A stretch of DNA of 64,000 bases from Coniferiporia sulphurascens (taxonomy: Eukaryota > Basidiomycota > Agaricomycetes > Hymenochaetales > Hymenochaetaceae), in contig NBBA01000023.1 in assembly GCA_002794785.1 (NCBI GenBank), positions 124,001-188,000 on the forward strand, given 5' to 3'. The notes below the pieces were generated by a model. The model did not search any database and was not told the DNA's origin. It was given only the letters and a program-made list of their open reading frames with translations. Position numbers and translations under genes: made by a program. How positions within the stretch are numbered: position 1 is the first letter of the stretch; every line of letters begins with the position of its first letter. Shown here piece after piece: positions 33,201 through 43,338 of this stretch.

Positions 33201-33311
33201 GGAAAAGGAGGTAGCTTAGAATGGAGAAAGGGAGGGTGAGAGCACCGGCTGGGCATCCTTCTTGACCAGTAACCACCACCATCAACTAGTGCAGGCAGCT
33301 AAAACTCCCCC

Positions 33312-35334
33312 ATGTCGAACCCCAGTGACTACCAGAATGCTCTACATTGTACTCGACAACCTCTCCCACCTCCCTCATCGGCCAGCGATGCTGCCGACCA
33401 GGTTGCCAGAGCCACTGCCGCCACCCTTCATGGAACGGCCCCCACCACCCCCACCACCAACCCCCTCCAGGCCCCGACATCCTCACCAGACGTCCTCGCA
33501 CCATCCCCGGCCATCAGTGACTCCCAACTGGTGTCGGCCTATGACTTCACCACTCAGGTGCGTGCAGAATCTAGGCAAGCATCCTGAGCCGGCTCCCCAG
33601 CCACCTCGGTAGGGTCATTCCATGGCTCCAATGAACTTGGTGAGACAGCCCCAGAGATGGTGGTTGACCCCCATACCCCCCCACAACAGGTGGGAGGTGC
33701 AAGCCTCAGGCGGAAACGCTCCTCAGCCACCATGTTGCCTCTCACCCTGAGAGGACCCCCCGCCCAAGCTCAGCATGAACCCCATACCTCGGGGTTCATG
33801 TACTCCCTCTCACATGCCCTGGAAGACTTCGACAAGGAAACAGCGGATGCCTCCATCACTGACATCAACATATAGGCGGCACAGTTTGTTGGCAATCTCC
33901 TCTGGAACGTACAAACAATGCTGTCCAACATTGCGCAAGAAAGGAAAGACCCCCAACACATCATCTACTGCAACACAGTAATGGCCTACAACTTCACGAG
34001 GGAGGGGGTGGAAATTCGCCCTCCCGGAACCCTTCGCCCCAGCTCGCCCCCTCCAAAGGGCCCCAGCCACCACCGGGACCCCCAGCACTGCCTCTGTGAC
34101 CCCAGAAATGAGGGCGCTGACTGATGCAGTCAAGCACCTGACTACTGATGTGGCTTCTATTTCACATCAGATGGCTTCCATCAGCTCTAGGCCCACCCCC
34201 TGACAACAGCAGCAACAACAACAGCAACCCACCCCCCAAGCTGCCATCCAAGCCGCCCCCACCTCCTATGCACAGGTAGCCGCAGCAGCAGCCCCCCGGC
34301 AACCGCAACCCATCTCCAGTGGCCCTGGCCACGGGAGCAGTCATCAACCCAGCACAGAAGAAGAAGAAGTGCCAGCGGAAGGTGCCCCTGCCCCCTACTA
34401 TGTACACCAAGGACCCAACCTTGGTCCTCACCCCTATGGTCGGCATATGGGCTGAAAACCAGAAGTCAGCAATGGCCCTGACAAAAATGTCCCATGAGTT
34501 CTTTGCTTCCCTCCCCACTGCAGACCAAGTCCTGGTCTTGTCCTCCTCTTTCAATGTAAAGGGGAACATCATGACCACATTTGCAGTGCGCCCATCCTCA
34601 GCTAACCCGACCACGGAGACGATCATTGATCGCCACTCCACGGCCTATGCCTCCCACATGTGCACAAAGTGCATTGCAATGGGGATTAACGTCCCAGCTG
34701 CCTTCACACTTACCCCCTCCAGAGTCTGCCCCTGGTCCACCCTCCACATCTCCATGGTGCCTTGTAAGGACTTCCTGTTCGGCCAGAATGGACACACCAT
34801 CACAGAAAAGGCCCTCATGGCTGAAATCTGGCACAACCTGGCACTCCATAACCTTGACTTTGTCATCACCCCCCACTTCGCCACCACCAAGGACCACCTG
34901 CCAATGCTCGACAGGTGCCCCATGGTCTTCTCCTTTGTTGACCCCAATGGTTCCATCCATGAGCGCCTCCTAAAGAGGCCGCATGTCTGGATGTTCGGAT
35001 CTGCTCTCCGGCTCTTGGTCCCTCCCGTTCGCCCCACCCTCACCCAATGTGAGCAGTGCCAGGGCCTTGGCCACAGAACCAAGGGCTGCCGAGCCCAACC
35101 CTGTTGCGCTGAATGTGCAGGTGCCCACTTGACCTGCAATCACCGCAAATTGTGCGCCCACTGCGCCACTGATGCAGTGCCTGAAGGCGACACATGTCCC
35201 CACCCCCACCTCTGCAACAACTGCAAGGGTGACCACCCTGCCACCCTGCCGGCCTGCCCCAAGAAGAGGTGATACTGCCAAATCATAGAGGCCCTCGCCG
35301 CCACCCCACCGATGATCAGATGGAGGAAATATGA
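33312..35334 (+). pseudogene. ORF1 (Gag-like) of F
   Basis: Starts with ATG at 33312 (MSNPSDYQN; N has MSTHSDYRN). Low-complexity N-terminus, then SDSQLVSAYDFTTQV, FMYSLSHALEDFD, FVGNLLWNVQ, a Gln-rich run near 34205 and the basic KKKKCQRKVPLPP. The core FFASLPTADQVLVLSS follows. Knuckles: CEQCQGLGHRTKGC (CX2CX4HX4C), a second Cys/His cluster, and CNNCKGDHPATLPAC (CX2CX3HX6C). Stops: TGA near 33587, TAG near 33873, TGA near 34201 and TGA at 35270-35272, at least two of them at Arg codons. The ORF1 stop at 35332-35334 overlaps the ORF2 start. Confidence 0.88.
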
Positions 35335-36536
35335 TAGAGACACTCTCTATCCTACAGTGGAATGCCGCCCGCTCACTAGCGGCAATTCATTCCTTAATCC
35401 CTGTCCTGACAACTGACCCCTCTCCCCCACACCTGATCTTAATACAGGAACCACCCTGGTATCAAATAGGGCTGCAACCCTCACTCACCGACCCAACCGG
35501 CACCCCGGTCCTCAACGTCCCAACCATCCCAGGGTACATACCTGTCCTACCACCAGAGGTCTGCCCTCGAGTAGTCATGTATGTATCCAGGGCCCTCCCC
35601 CCAACCTCATGGTCGATCCTTGGAGCCGCCTCACATGGCACTGATGTACTCACAGTAGAGGTCCGATCCCAACTCACCCTCCAGGTGTGCAACTACTATG
35701 GTATGCACCCTCCGGATCGAGAAAACACCTCCCCCCAGTACCCAGGTGAGTCTTTCTTATTCTCACTCCCCTTGGTGCTTGCCACCACTCTACTCATGGC
35801 AGGTGACTTCAACCATCGCCACCACATGTGGTCCGATTTCCCAGTCCCACGAAGAGACAACCTGGGGGTGCAACCCCTCAATGACTTTTTCCACGGACAT
35901 GGCCTGGCGCCTGCCCACATCCCTGACTCTGACTCACGGCCCGATGGCAATCATCGTCAGTGTCCCATTGACATGATCTGGGCCCCACCCGTGGTCAACC
36001 CCGACTCTATTCTAGATTCAGCTACCTCCGACCCCTCTCTGCTGTCCGACCACACTATCCTACAGTGGTTGCTGCCATTTCGGCCCCCCCCTCCTGTCCT
36101 AAAGACACGCTGGCTGCTACCAGCCAACAAGGAGGAATGGACCGACATTGCCTTCCCACTACTCGAAGCAGCCTTCTGTCTCCCGGGGCTCGACACCCAC
36201 TCCCTGGACATCAAAGCAAAGGCGGTTATTGACTCTATGGTTGCTGCCCTACAGCCGTTCACCTGCCTTGCCAAGCCATCGAAAACGGAAGTCCCATGGT
36301 GGTCACCACACTGCAAGACCCTCCTATCCGCCATTACAACAGCCACCACCCCCCTCCAATGTTCATCAGCTAGATGAGCCTTCAAAAGGGGCGTCAGGAT
36401 GGCCAAACGGCAGTTCTACACTGACCAGGCTTCGGAAGTGGACACCTCCAACATCTGGAACTGGGCCAAGCGTGGCCTCGGCAACTGACCCACTCCTATC
36501 CCCTCGCTTAAACGGCGAGATGGCTCCTTCACCCAG
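35331..36536 (+). pseudogene. APE-type endonuclease and linker of ORF2 (F)
   Basis: ATG at 35331 overlaps the ORF1 stop (ATGA). The first 348 codons are open, giving a whole endonuclease: LQWNAARS, IQEPPWYQIGL, YYGMHPPDRE, AGDFNHRHH, IDMIW, SDHTILQW. All expected metal and catalytic positions are present, so this domain alone could be functional. TGA at 36375-36377 and a second TGA near 36486 interrupt the linker; both replace Arg codons. Confidence 0.9.
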
Positions 36537-38090
36537 ATGGATGACGAGAAAGGTGAGCTCTTTTGCAAAATGTTCTTCATGCCCCCCCCACCACAGGCAG
36601 TGGCCGACATCCCACTGCCACCCACTCAACCAGCTGCCCCGCCCATTCTCCTATCAGAGCTTATGGGGGCACTGGCCGACACATCCAACTTGTCAGCCCC
36701 AGGCCTCTTGGGAATAGGCTATTGCCCCCTGAAATGGGTGGTCGATGCCTACCCTGATGAGATACTCACGCTTTTCAATGACTGCCTACATTTGGGACAC
36801 CATCCCAAGTGCTGGCAGGTGGCAAAAGTGGTGATGCTCAGGAAGCCTAACAAGAAAGATCCATTCTCGCCATGCTCTTACTGGCCCATCACCCTTGAGG
36901 AGACCTTAGGGAAACTCCTTGAAAAGATAATAGCTAACCAGCTCCAGTTCCTCATTAACATGAGGGGCTGGCTGCCACCCAACCAATACAGGGGACACCA
37001 AGGCCATTTGGTCTATGACACTGCCCAACACCTTTTACAGATTGTGGAACGTGCCCATTCAGAGGGCCTTGTTTGTTCGGTCCTAGCAGTCGACATTCAG
37101 GGTTTCTTCGACTCAGTGCACCCACAACTCCTCCACCGACAACTGTTGGACCTTGGTTGCACACCAGACATGGCCGACTGGTGCCTGTCCTTCATGACAG
37201 ACCAGCAGGTCGCAGTTGCTTTCGATGGCACCACCCTCCCTACTGCCCCCAAACCCGACTTTGGCACCCCCCAGGGATCGCCAGTCTCACCCATCCTGTC
37301 AACCATTTTTGCGGGGGTGGTCCTATGGCGCTTTCATCAAGCCGGCACCACTGCCCTGGCATACGTTGACGACCATTTACTTATCTGCGTAGGTCCCTCA
37401 GTGGCATCCAACTGCTGCACCCTTGCTCGCACCTACCAACAACTCGACACCCTCTTCGGCACCATCAGTCTCAACATCAAAGCAGCCAAGATGGAGTGCC
37501 TCCACTTCCACCCCCCTCGGCGATGCACTGGCTATGACAGCTGGGACACCACTGGCATCCAGGTCGACCCGAACACCCTGATCTGCCCCTCAATCCCACT
37601 CAGATGGCTGGGGATATGGTGGGATCCGGGCCTCTCCTTCAAGCCCCATGTTGAGTGCATGTGCTCCAAGGGGCTCTCCACCCTCGCCGCACTCCACATT
37701 CTAGGTAACACCCAATGTGGCATCTTGGCCCTTCTCCTCCACCACCTATACACCTCCTGTGTCCGCTCCGTCCTGTCCTGGGGCGCGCCAATTTGGTATC
37801 ATGGCCACCGCCAAAAAACACTGGTAAACTGCCTGCAGACCATTCAAAACACAGCCTGCCACTGGATTCTGGGTGTCTTCAGGGGCGCCTCCCCCCATTC
37901 CACTAATTTCCTTTGCTCTGTTCCCCCTCTCTCTTTCTTTTTTGAGTACATAAAGACCACCCATTCCCTGTGTCTCTGGCGCACCCCCCACTCTATTGGC
38001 CGGAAATTATTTAAAAACATAGCTAATAGACCTTTCTCACTTTCTCTGCAGGTCCAAGCCCCTAGGGTCCAACAGGTCCCTGCATACATG
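36537..38090 (+). pseudogene. Reverse transcriptase domain of ORF2 (F)
   Basis: Fully open RT core in a frame that runs 36537-38315: KKDPFSPCSYWPITLEET, WLPPNQYRGHQGH, AVDIQGFFDSVHP, FGTPQGSPVSPILS, YVDDHLLICVG (intact box), LRWLGIWWDPGLSF and WILGVFRGASPHSTNFLC. The frame continues into RNase H without a break up to 38312. Isolated substitutions such as GHLVYDTAQ and CMCSKG differ from the other copies. Confidence 0.9.
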
Positions 38091-39117
38091 CATCCCCCAT
38101 GGACGGACCCCCTGGCCTTCACCAAAGGCCGAGTCCACTTCACCACCCCCATCACCCTGGTCAGCGCCGAAACCCACAAGCAATTCATGAGTGCTGCACA
38201 GGCCCTGGGCTCCACCCCACACATCCAAGTATTCACAGACAGCTCTCGCATTGACAACAAGTCAGGCTCTGCCATCTGCGCAATGCTGGGCCCCACCTGC
38301 CTCCAGTCACGATGACTGGAGTCCCCCAACTGCGCTACAGCCACAGACGTCAAGGAGTTCTCCATCGCCACGGCCCCGGGGTGGGTAGTGCACCGCCTCC
38401 CGGCACAATTGTGTGTCGCATCGGACATTTTCTTTCTGTCCGATTCGCTGACTGCACTGCACCTTTTCTGAACGTGGACTGCCGCCCCTGGCGCCCACCT
38501 CCTGCACATCTGGAAAGCAGGTGTGGAGACTCTGCTGGACTCGTTCCCCCAGCTCACCATCCATTTCGTATGGTGTCCCGGCCACTCGGACATCCCTGGC
38601 AATGAATGGGCTGATATGGAAGCGAAACTGGCAACAGAGCTCCCTCCATCTGACCTCAAACCATCCACCTCCGTACTAAAGGAGGTCACCATTCACACCC
38701 TCATGGAGCGGTGGATGCTCTCGCTGGCCTGCCCCCTTGCCTCAACTGCCGACAAATACTTGGCAGTCCATGGTATCCCCTCCTGCCGACCTCGAAAGCT
38801 GCTCATGCATTCGGTCAACCACCCACGCAAGAAGCTATCCGTAGTTGCTCAGGTCCTCTGCCATGCCAGTCCCTATGGGGGCTACTGGCTGAGTTTTGAC
38901 CCAGCCTACCGGCCAGGCATGGCCTGATCTCGCATTGCAGGTGGCACAACCACCCCCCATGGCCCGCCCAGTCGACTGCCCACATCCTCGGCGGCTGCAG
39001 CACTTTCCACTTGTGGATACGATGCATATGGCCACCTTGGGACCCTCTCCCAGTCCACCACTCAGAGTGGGCTGACAAAAACCGCCTCCTGGTTCTGTGC
39101 CGCTGGCTAAAGCTAAC

Positions 39118-40576
39118 TTTTATTTATTTATTATTATTATTATTATTATTCCTGCAGTATTACATAATTACAAGCTGCCCCCCCCCCAAAGGGGGGGGCC
39201 CTAACTACATAACAACAGAGGTGCCCGTCATTGTGCATCGCACAAAACTGGGCGGGGCTCTGCTCCCCAAGGGGTGCCGTAGTGTGAAGAGCCCCTATTT
39301 AGTAAGAAGAATGTGAGAGGGAGGAATAAATATCGCTACGAACAAAACCACATGGGTAAGGGCAGGTTTAAAGTAAGAAGCTTAGAAGTGGAAAGGGAGG
39401 GCAAGAGCACTGGCCGAGACGTATCATGTGGGAATCCGAAAGGCAGGCTTTACTCGAGTGGAAAGGGGGGAAGCATACCTGATAGCTCCAATAGGGCTGG
39501 GTCCGAGTCCTGGGTTCTGGGTCCAAGCATATGACACATGTATTCCTGTAGGAGGTCCAGGTCCATATCCTTGTCAGTTGGGTGTCTGTCTAGGTCCATC
39601 GTGGTAAATGACAGCCAGATGGCGCCCATGGCACAGTCAGAAAGGCGGTTTAGGTGCCCTGTCAGCTTTAGCCAACGGCGCAGAACCAGGAGGCGGTTTT
39701 TGTCAGCCCACTCTGAGTGGTGGACTGGGAGAGGGTCCCGAGGTGGCCATATGCGTCATATCCATGGATGGAAAGTACTGCAGCCGCCGAGGATGTGTGC
39801 GGTCAACTGCACAGGCCAGGGGGGGTGGTTGTGCCACCTGCAGTGCGAGATCAGGCCATGCCTGCAATGGTAGGCTGAGTCAAAGCTCAGCCAGTAGCCC
39901 CCATAGGGACCGGTGCGGCAGAGGACCTGTGCGACTGCAGATAGCTCACTGTGTGGGTGGTCGACCAAGTGCATTAACAGCTTTTGAGGTCGGTGTGAAG
40001 GGAGGCCGTGGACTGCCAGATACTTGTCAGCAGTCGAGGCGAGGGGATGGGCTAGCGAGGACATCCATCGTTCCATGAGGGTGCGGATGGCGACCTCTTT
40101 TAGCGCAGAGGTGGAGGGTTTAAGGTCGGATGGGGGGAGCTCTGTTGCCATCTTCGCTTCCATGTCAGCCCATTCATTACCAGGGATGTCTGAGTGACTG
40201 GGGCACCATATGAAATGGACGGTGAGCTGGGGGTACAAGTCTAGCAGAGTCTCCACACCTGCTTTCCAGATGTGGAGGAGGTGGGCGCCTGGCATGGCAG
40301 TCCACATGCGGAAAAGGTGCAGTGCAGTCAGCGAATCAGACAGGAAGAAGACATCTGATGTGACATGCAACTGTGCCGGGAGGCAGCGTGCCACCCAGCC
40401 AGGGGCTGTAGCGAGGGAAAACTCCTTGGCATCTGTGGTGGTGGTGCAGGTGGGGGACTCTAGTCATTGGGACCTGAGTCAGGTGTGGCCTAGCATGGCA
40501 CAGATGGCTGAACCCGACTTATTGTCAATGCGGGAGCTGTCAGTGAATACCTGGACATGAGGGGTGAGGCCAAGTT
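39118..40576 (-). mobile_element. 5'-truncated LINE J in F
   Basis: 1459-bp insertion with the TSD TGGCTAAAGCTAAC at 39104-39117 and 40577-40590. A T-rich left end with (TTA)n, hairpin, 3' UTR and nearly all of RNase H are present. The 5' end is truncated just before the RNase H core near 40576. Confidence 0.92.
39460..40576 (-). pseudogene. RNase H domain of ORF2 (J)
   Basis: Reading leftward: TDSSRIDNKSG, a TGA in TGACTAG context near 40463 at the shared RNase H stop position, then the Glu region (DAKEFSLAT), FFLSDSLTALHLF, CPSHSDIPGNEWAD, KYLAVHGLPSH, the zinc motif and the C-terminus. It is open from 40394 to 39756 and broken afterwards near 39755. Confidence 0.85.
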
Positions 40577-41124
40577 TGGCTAAAGCTAACAGGGCACCTT
40601 AACCGCCTCTCCGACTGTGCTGCAGGCGCCATATGGCTATCTTTTGCCGCTATGGACCTAGACGGCCACCCAACCGACAAGGACATGGACTTGGACCTCC
40701 TACAGGAATACATGCATCGTATGCTCGGACCCAGGACCCGGGACTCGGACCCAGCCCTTATGGAGCTATCAGGTATGCTCCCTCCCTTTCCTTCTGAATA
40801 GTGCCCGTCTTTCAAATTCCTCATGATACATCCTGGCCGGCACTCTCACCCTCCCTTTCCAGTTCTAAACTTCTTACTTTAACCTGCCCTCACCCGCTTG
40901 GTTTGTTCATAGTGATATGTATCCCTCCTTCTCTTTTCTTTGTTCACACAATAGGGACTCTCCACACTTCGGCACCCTTCTGGGAGCAGAGCCCCTGCCC
41001 AGTTTTGTGTGATGCGCAATGATGGGCGCCTCCATTGTTATGTAGTTAGGGCCCCCCCTTCAGGGGGGCAGCTTGTAATTATGTAATACTGCAGGAATAA
41101 TAAATTTAAAAATAAAAATAAAAA

Positions 41125-42574
41125 TCTCAAGGAATCAACTTAAGCCTGAAATGGGAATTACCCCCACTCAAACCCACAGAGGATTTAGTCCTCTCAAGCC
41201 AATGGAGGGAACTACCCCCCACCACTACGGCCTGCTCAGCGCACCGAGTCCCCTGTGCCCTGGCATGCGCTTCAGAACCCACTTCAGCATCAGGTGTTAC
41301 CCCAACACGCTCCACGGTGAATACTCGGGGCCTGCATTTAAAGGTTTACCCGCTTCTGGATCCGCAACGTACCAAGATCTCCGCATTGCAGAGGGGTGGA
41401 CCCCGACGCTTGTTACAGCCACCCGGGAGTGCCTCTACTAACCACCTCAAGTGGGCCCTTCCCCAGCGAGAGGCTCATGGTGCCCTGTCGCATTTCTGTG
41501 TCAGGTGGTTCTTACTGCCACACCATGTATTATGAGACCCCTATCTCCTTATAGCATTAAATGCCATCATCAGAGACCCTTTCGGGAGTTTGGGGAGCAG
41601 TTTTTGATATGACATGCCGGTCATCACAGCCCCAATGCAAACACATCAACCCAGGGGGGTTAGATCCGACTCTCACCGAACCCGAGGTTTCCCGGCTCCC
41701 ACCAACCACTGGTGGGCAGAGGGTTTCCCCAATCCCATGGGAACGTTATCATCATGTCCCCCCCCGACTGGCGCACTTTGTACCTTGCGCCGCTGACTGG
41801 GCCTGAGGGCACGACCAGCAGACCAGTCGAGGCACTGCACCCCGAGAGGGCACAGCAGATGTGAAAGAGAATCATCCTCACTGAGTCATCCCCCCAATGC
41901 AACATTAACAACGGGTTGCATACCCTCTGGCGAGCCCGAAAGCCCCTTTCGCATCTTCACAACCTGTTACAATTTCCTTTACTCATCGCCTCTATCAGCA
42001 TTAGTCATCTTCACTGACTAAGCTACCTTGTATGCTGACTGATCCTAGCCTCATGATCAGTCAGACTCTTCTACCAGTTTCTATCTCTTTCCATGCTGAC
42101 TGATCTTTATTGTTCGCTCAGTCAGCCTTCCACCTTGTTCTATAGTATTCTACGCATGTATATAAGGACTCACTTTCAGAGCATCAAGCCCTAAGCTTGT
42201 GCTCTTTGTTCAATAGAGCCTACTTGTTCACTATCTCCTCTGTGGGATACTAAGTCACCAGTCATCAGTCACCCAGTCTACTAGTCCTTGGGGAAACCCT
42301 TGCTCAATCGTCGTCTCGTCTCTACCTCGTCCTATTTGGTTGATCCTCGTCGATCGCTTATTAAGCCTTACCTAATCAGTAGGCTTAACACAACCGCCAT
42401 TACAGTGACTGGACGACCAGTGAGCATGCACTCCGGAGGACCGGTGTGCAGTCAGTAGCCTTCTCTTGTATCAACCCAGTAGTATACCAGACCAGAGTAC
42501 AGGTTGCTGTGACGAACCCCTAGACAACCCCCAGTGAAAACCAGAGATGGTGGTGGTAAGAGGACAAGAAGGAT
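41125..42574 (-). other. Noncoding 5' module (copy in L), holding a solo LTR
   Basis: Minus-strand copy of the module seen in A2 and Z, from its 5' end at 42574 down to the point matching about 50586 in Z; the rest was lost at the F insertion. Without the 426-bp LTR and one TSD copy its length is 1019 bp, against 1016 bp for the same part of Z. No conserved reading frame. Confidence 0.78.
41965..42390 (+). mobile_element. Solo LTR, 426 bp
   Basis: Ends TGTTACAATTTCC...AGGCTTAACA with the perfect TSD CAACC (41960-41964 and 42391-42395). TATATAA at 42159-42165 is followed by CCCTAAGCTTGTGCTCTTTG, shared with the LTR pair at 9381-10503, so both belong to related families. No internal retrotransposon sequence. 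Confidence 0.92.
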
Positions 42575-43338
42575 GGTCAGGCCTGGATCCCACCAGATCC
42601 CAAGCCACTGGAGTGGATGGGAGGGTCAGATGAGGGTGTTGGGGTTGATCTGGATCCCAGCAGTGTCCCAGCCATGATAGCCGACTCTGCGCCAAGGTGG
42701 GTGGAAGTGGAGTGCCTCTGTTTTGGCGGCTTCGATGTTGAGACCGATGTTGCCAAAGAGGCCATTGAGTTGGTGATAGGCTTTGGCCAGGTGGTGGCAG
42801 TTGGATGCTACTGAGGGGCCTACACATATTAGTAAATGGTTGTCAATGTATGCGAGCACTGTGGTGCCAGCTTGGTGAAAGCACTGGAGGACTTCACCTG
42901 CAAAAATTGTTGATAGGATGGGGGAGACAGGCGATCCTTGGGGGGTGCCGAAGTCGGGTTTAGGGGCAGTTGGGAGGGTGGTGCCGTCAAATGTGACTGC
43001 AACCTGCCTGTCTGTCATGAAGGAGAGACACCAGTCGGCCATGTCTGGTGTGCAACCGAGGTCCAACAGTTGTTGGTGGAGGAGTTGTGGGTGCACTGAG
43101 TCGAAGAAACCCTGAATGTCAACTGCTAGGACCAAACAAACAAGGCCCTTCACACAGGCATTCTCCACTATTTGTAGAAGGTGTTGGGCAGCATCATAGA
43201 CTGAGTGCCCTTGACGCCCCCCATACTGGTTAGGTGGCAGCCAGTCCTGCTTGTTAGCGAGGAACTGGAGCCAGTTAGCTATAATCTTTTCGAGGAGCTT
43301 CCCTAAGGTCTCCTTGAGGGTGATGGGCTGGTATGAGC

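Larger units (their letters stand above)
38091..40801 (+). pseudogene. RNase H and C-terminus of ORF2 (F), split by J
   Basis: The first Asp is in TDSSRID (TDGS elsewhere). TGA at 38313-38315 stops the frame between the first Asp and the Glu, at a codon also TGA in G, J, Z and N. A second TGA near 38469 (CTTTTCTGAACG) replaces Arg. Then CPGHSDIPGNEWAD, the LASTADKYLAV linker and GPYGGYWLSFDP; a base deletion near 38910 shifts the zinc motif region. J splits the C-terminus at 39117/40577. The final stop is TAG at 40799-40801. Confidence 0.87.
33255..41124 (+). mobile_element. LINE F, full-length copy interrupted by J
   Basis: The most complete LINE in the window: 5' terminus ATCCTTCTTGACCAG, a 57-bp leader, ORF1, overlapping ORF2 (endonuclease, RT, RNase H), 3' UTR, hairpin and a (TAAAA)-like tail ending at 41124. 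Without insertion J (39118-40576) and one TSD copy it is about 6.4 kb. It lies inside L in opposite orientation. No TSD joins 33254 and 41125, and the middle of L is missing, so a target deletion went with it. Stops and shifts in every domain make it inactive. Confidence 0.88.
29093..42574 (-). mobile_element. Element L: LINE 3' end plus noncoding module, host of D and F
   Basis: The 14-bp TSD GGTCAGGCCTGGAT (29079-29092 and 42575-42588) proves that 29093-42574 entered H as one insertion that later received D and F. Its own sequence is the T-run, hairpin and 3' UTR (29093-29340 and 33201-33254) and the noncoding module in minus orientation (41125-42574). The 5' end at 42574 is the module start, as in A2 and Z. 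The part between 3' UTR and module was lost at the F insertion. By analogy with Z, L was probably a module-LINE chimera. Confidence 0.83.

Noticed and set aside
29334..33207. An exact TSD for element D
   Set aside because: Only GGCAAAG against GGAAAAG can be proposed, in a purine-rich target; too weak to set the superfamily.
33286..33504. Antisense frame over the ORF1 start of F as a separate gene
   Set aside because: It has no counterpart in N or R at the same place and is Gly/Trp-rich as expected from the Pro-rich sense strand.
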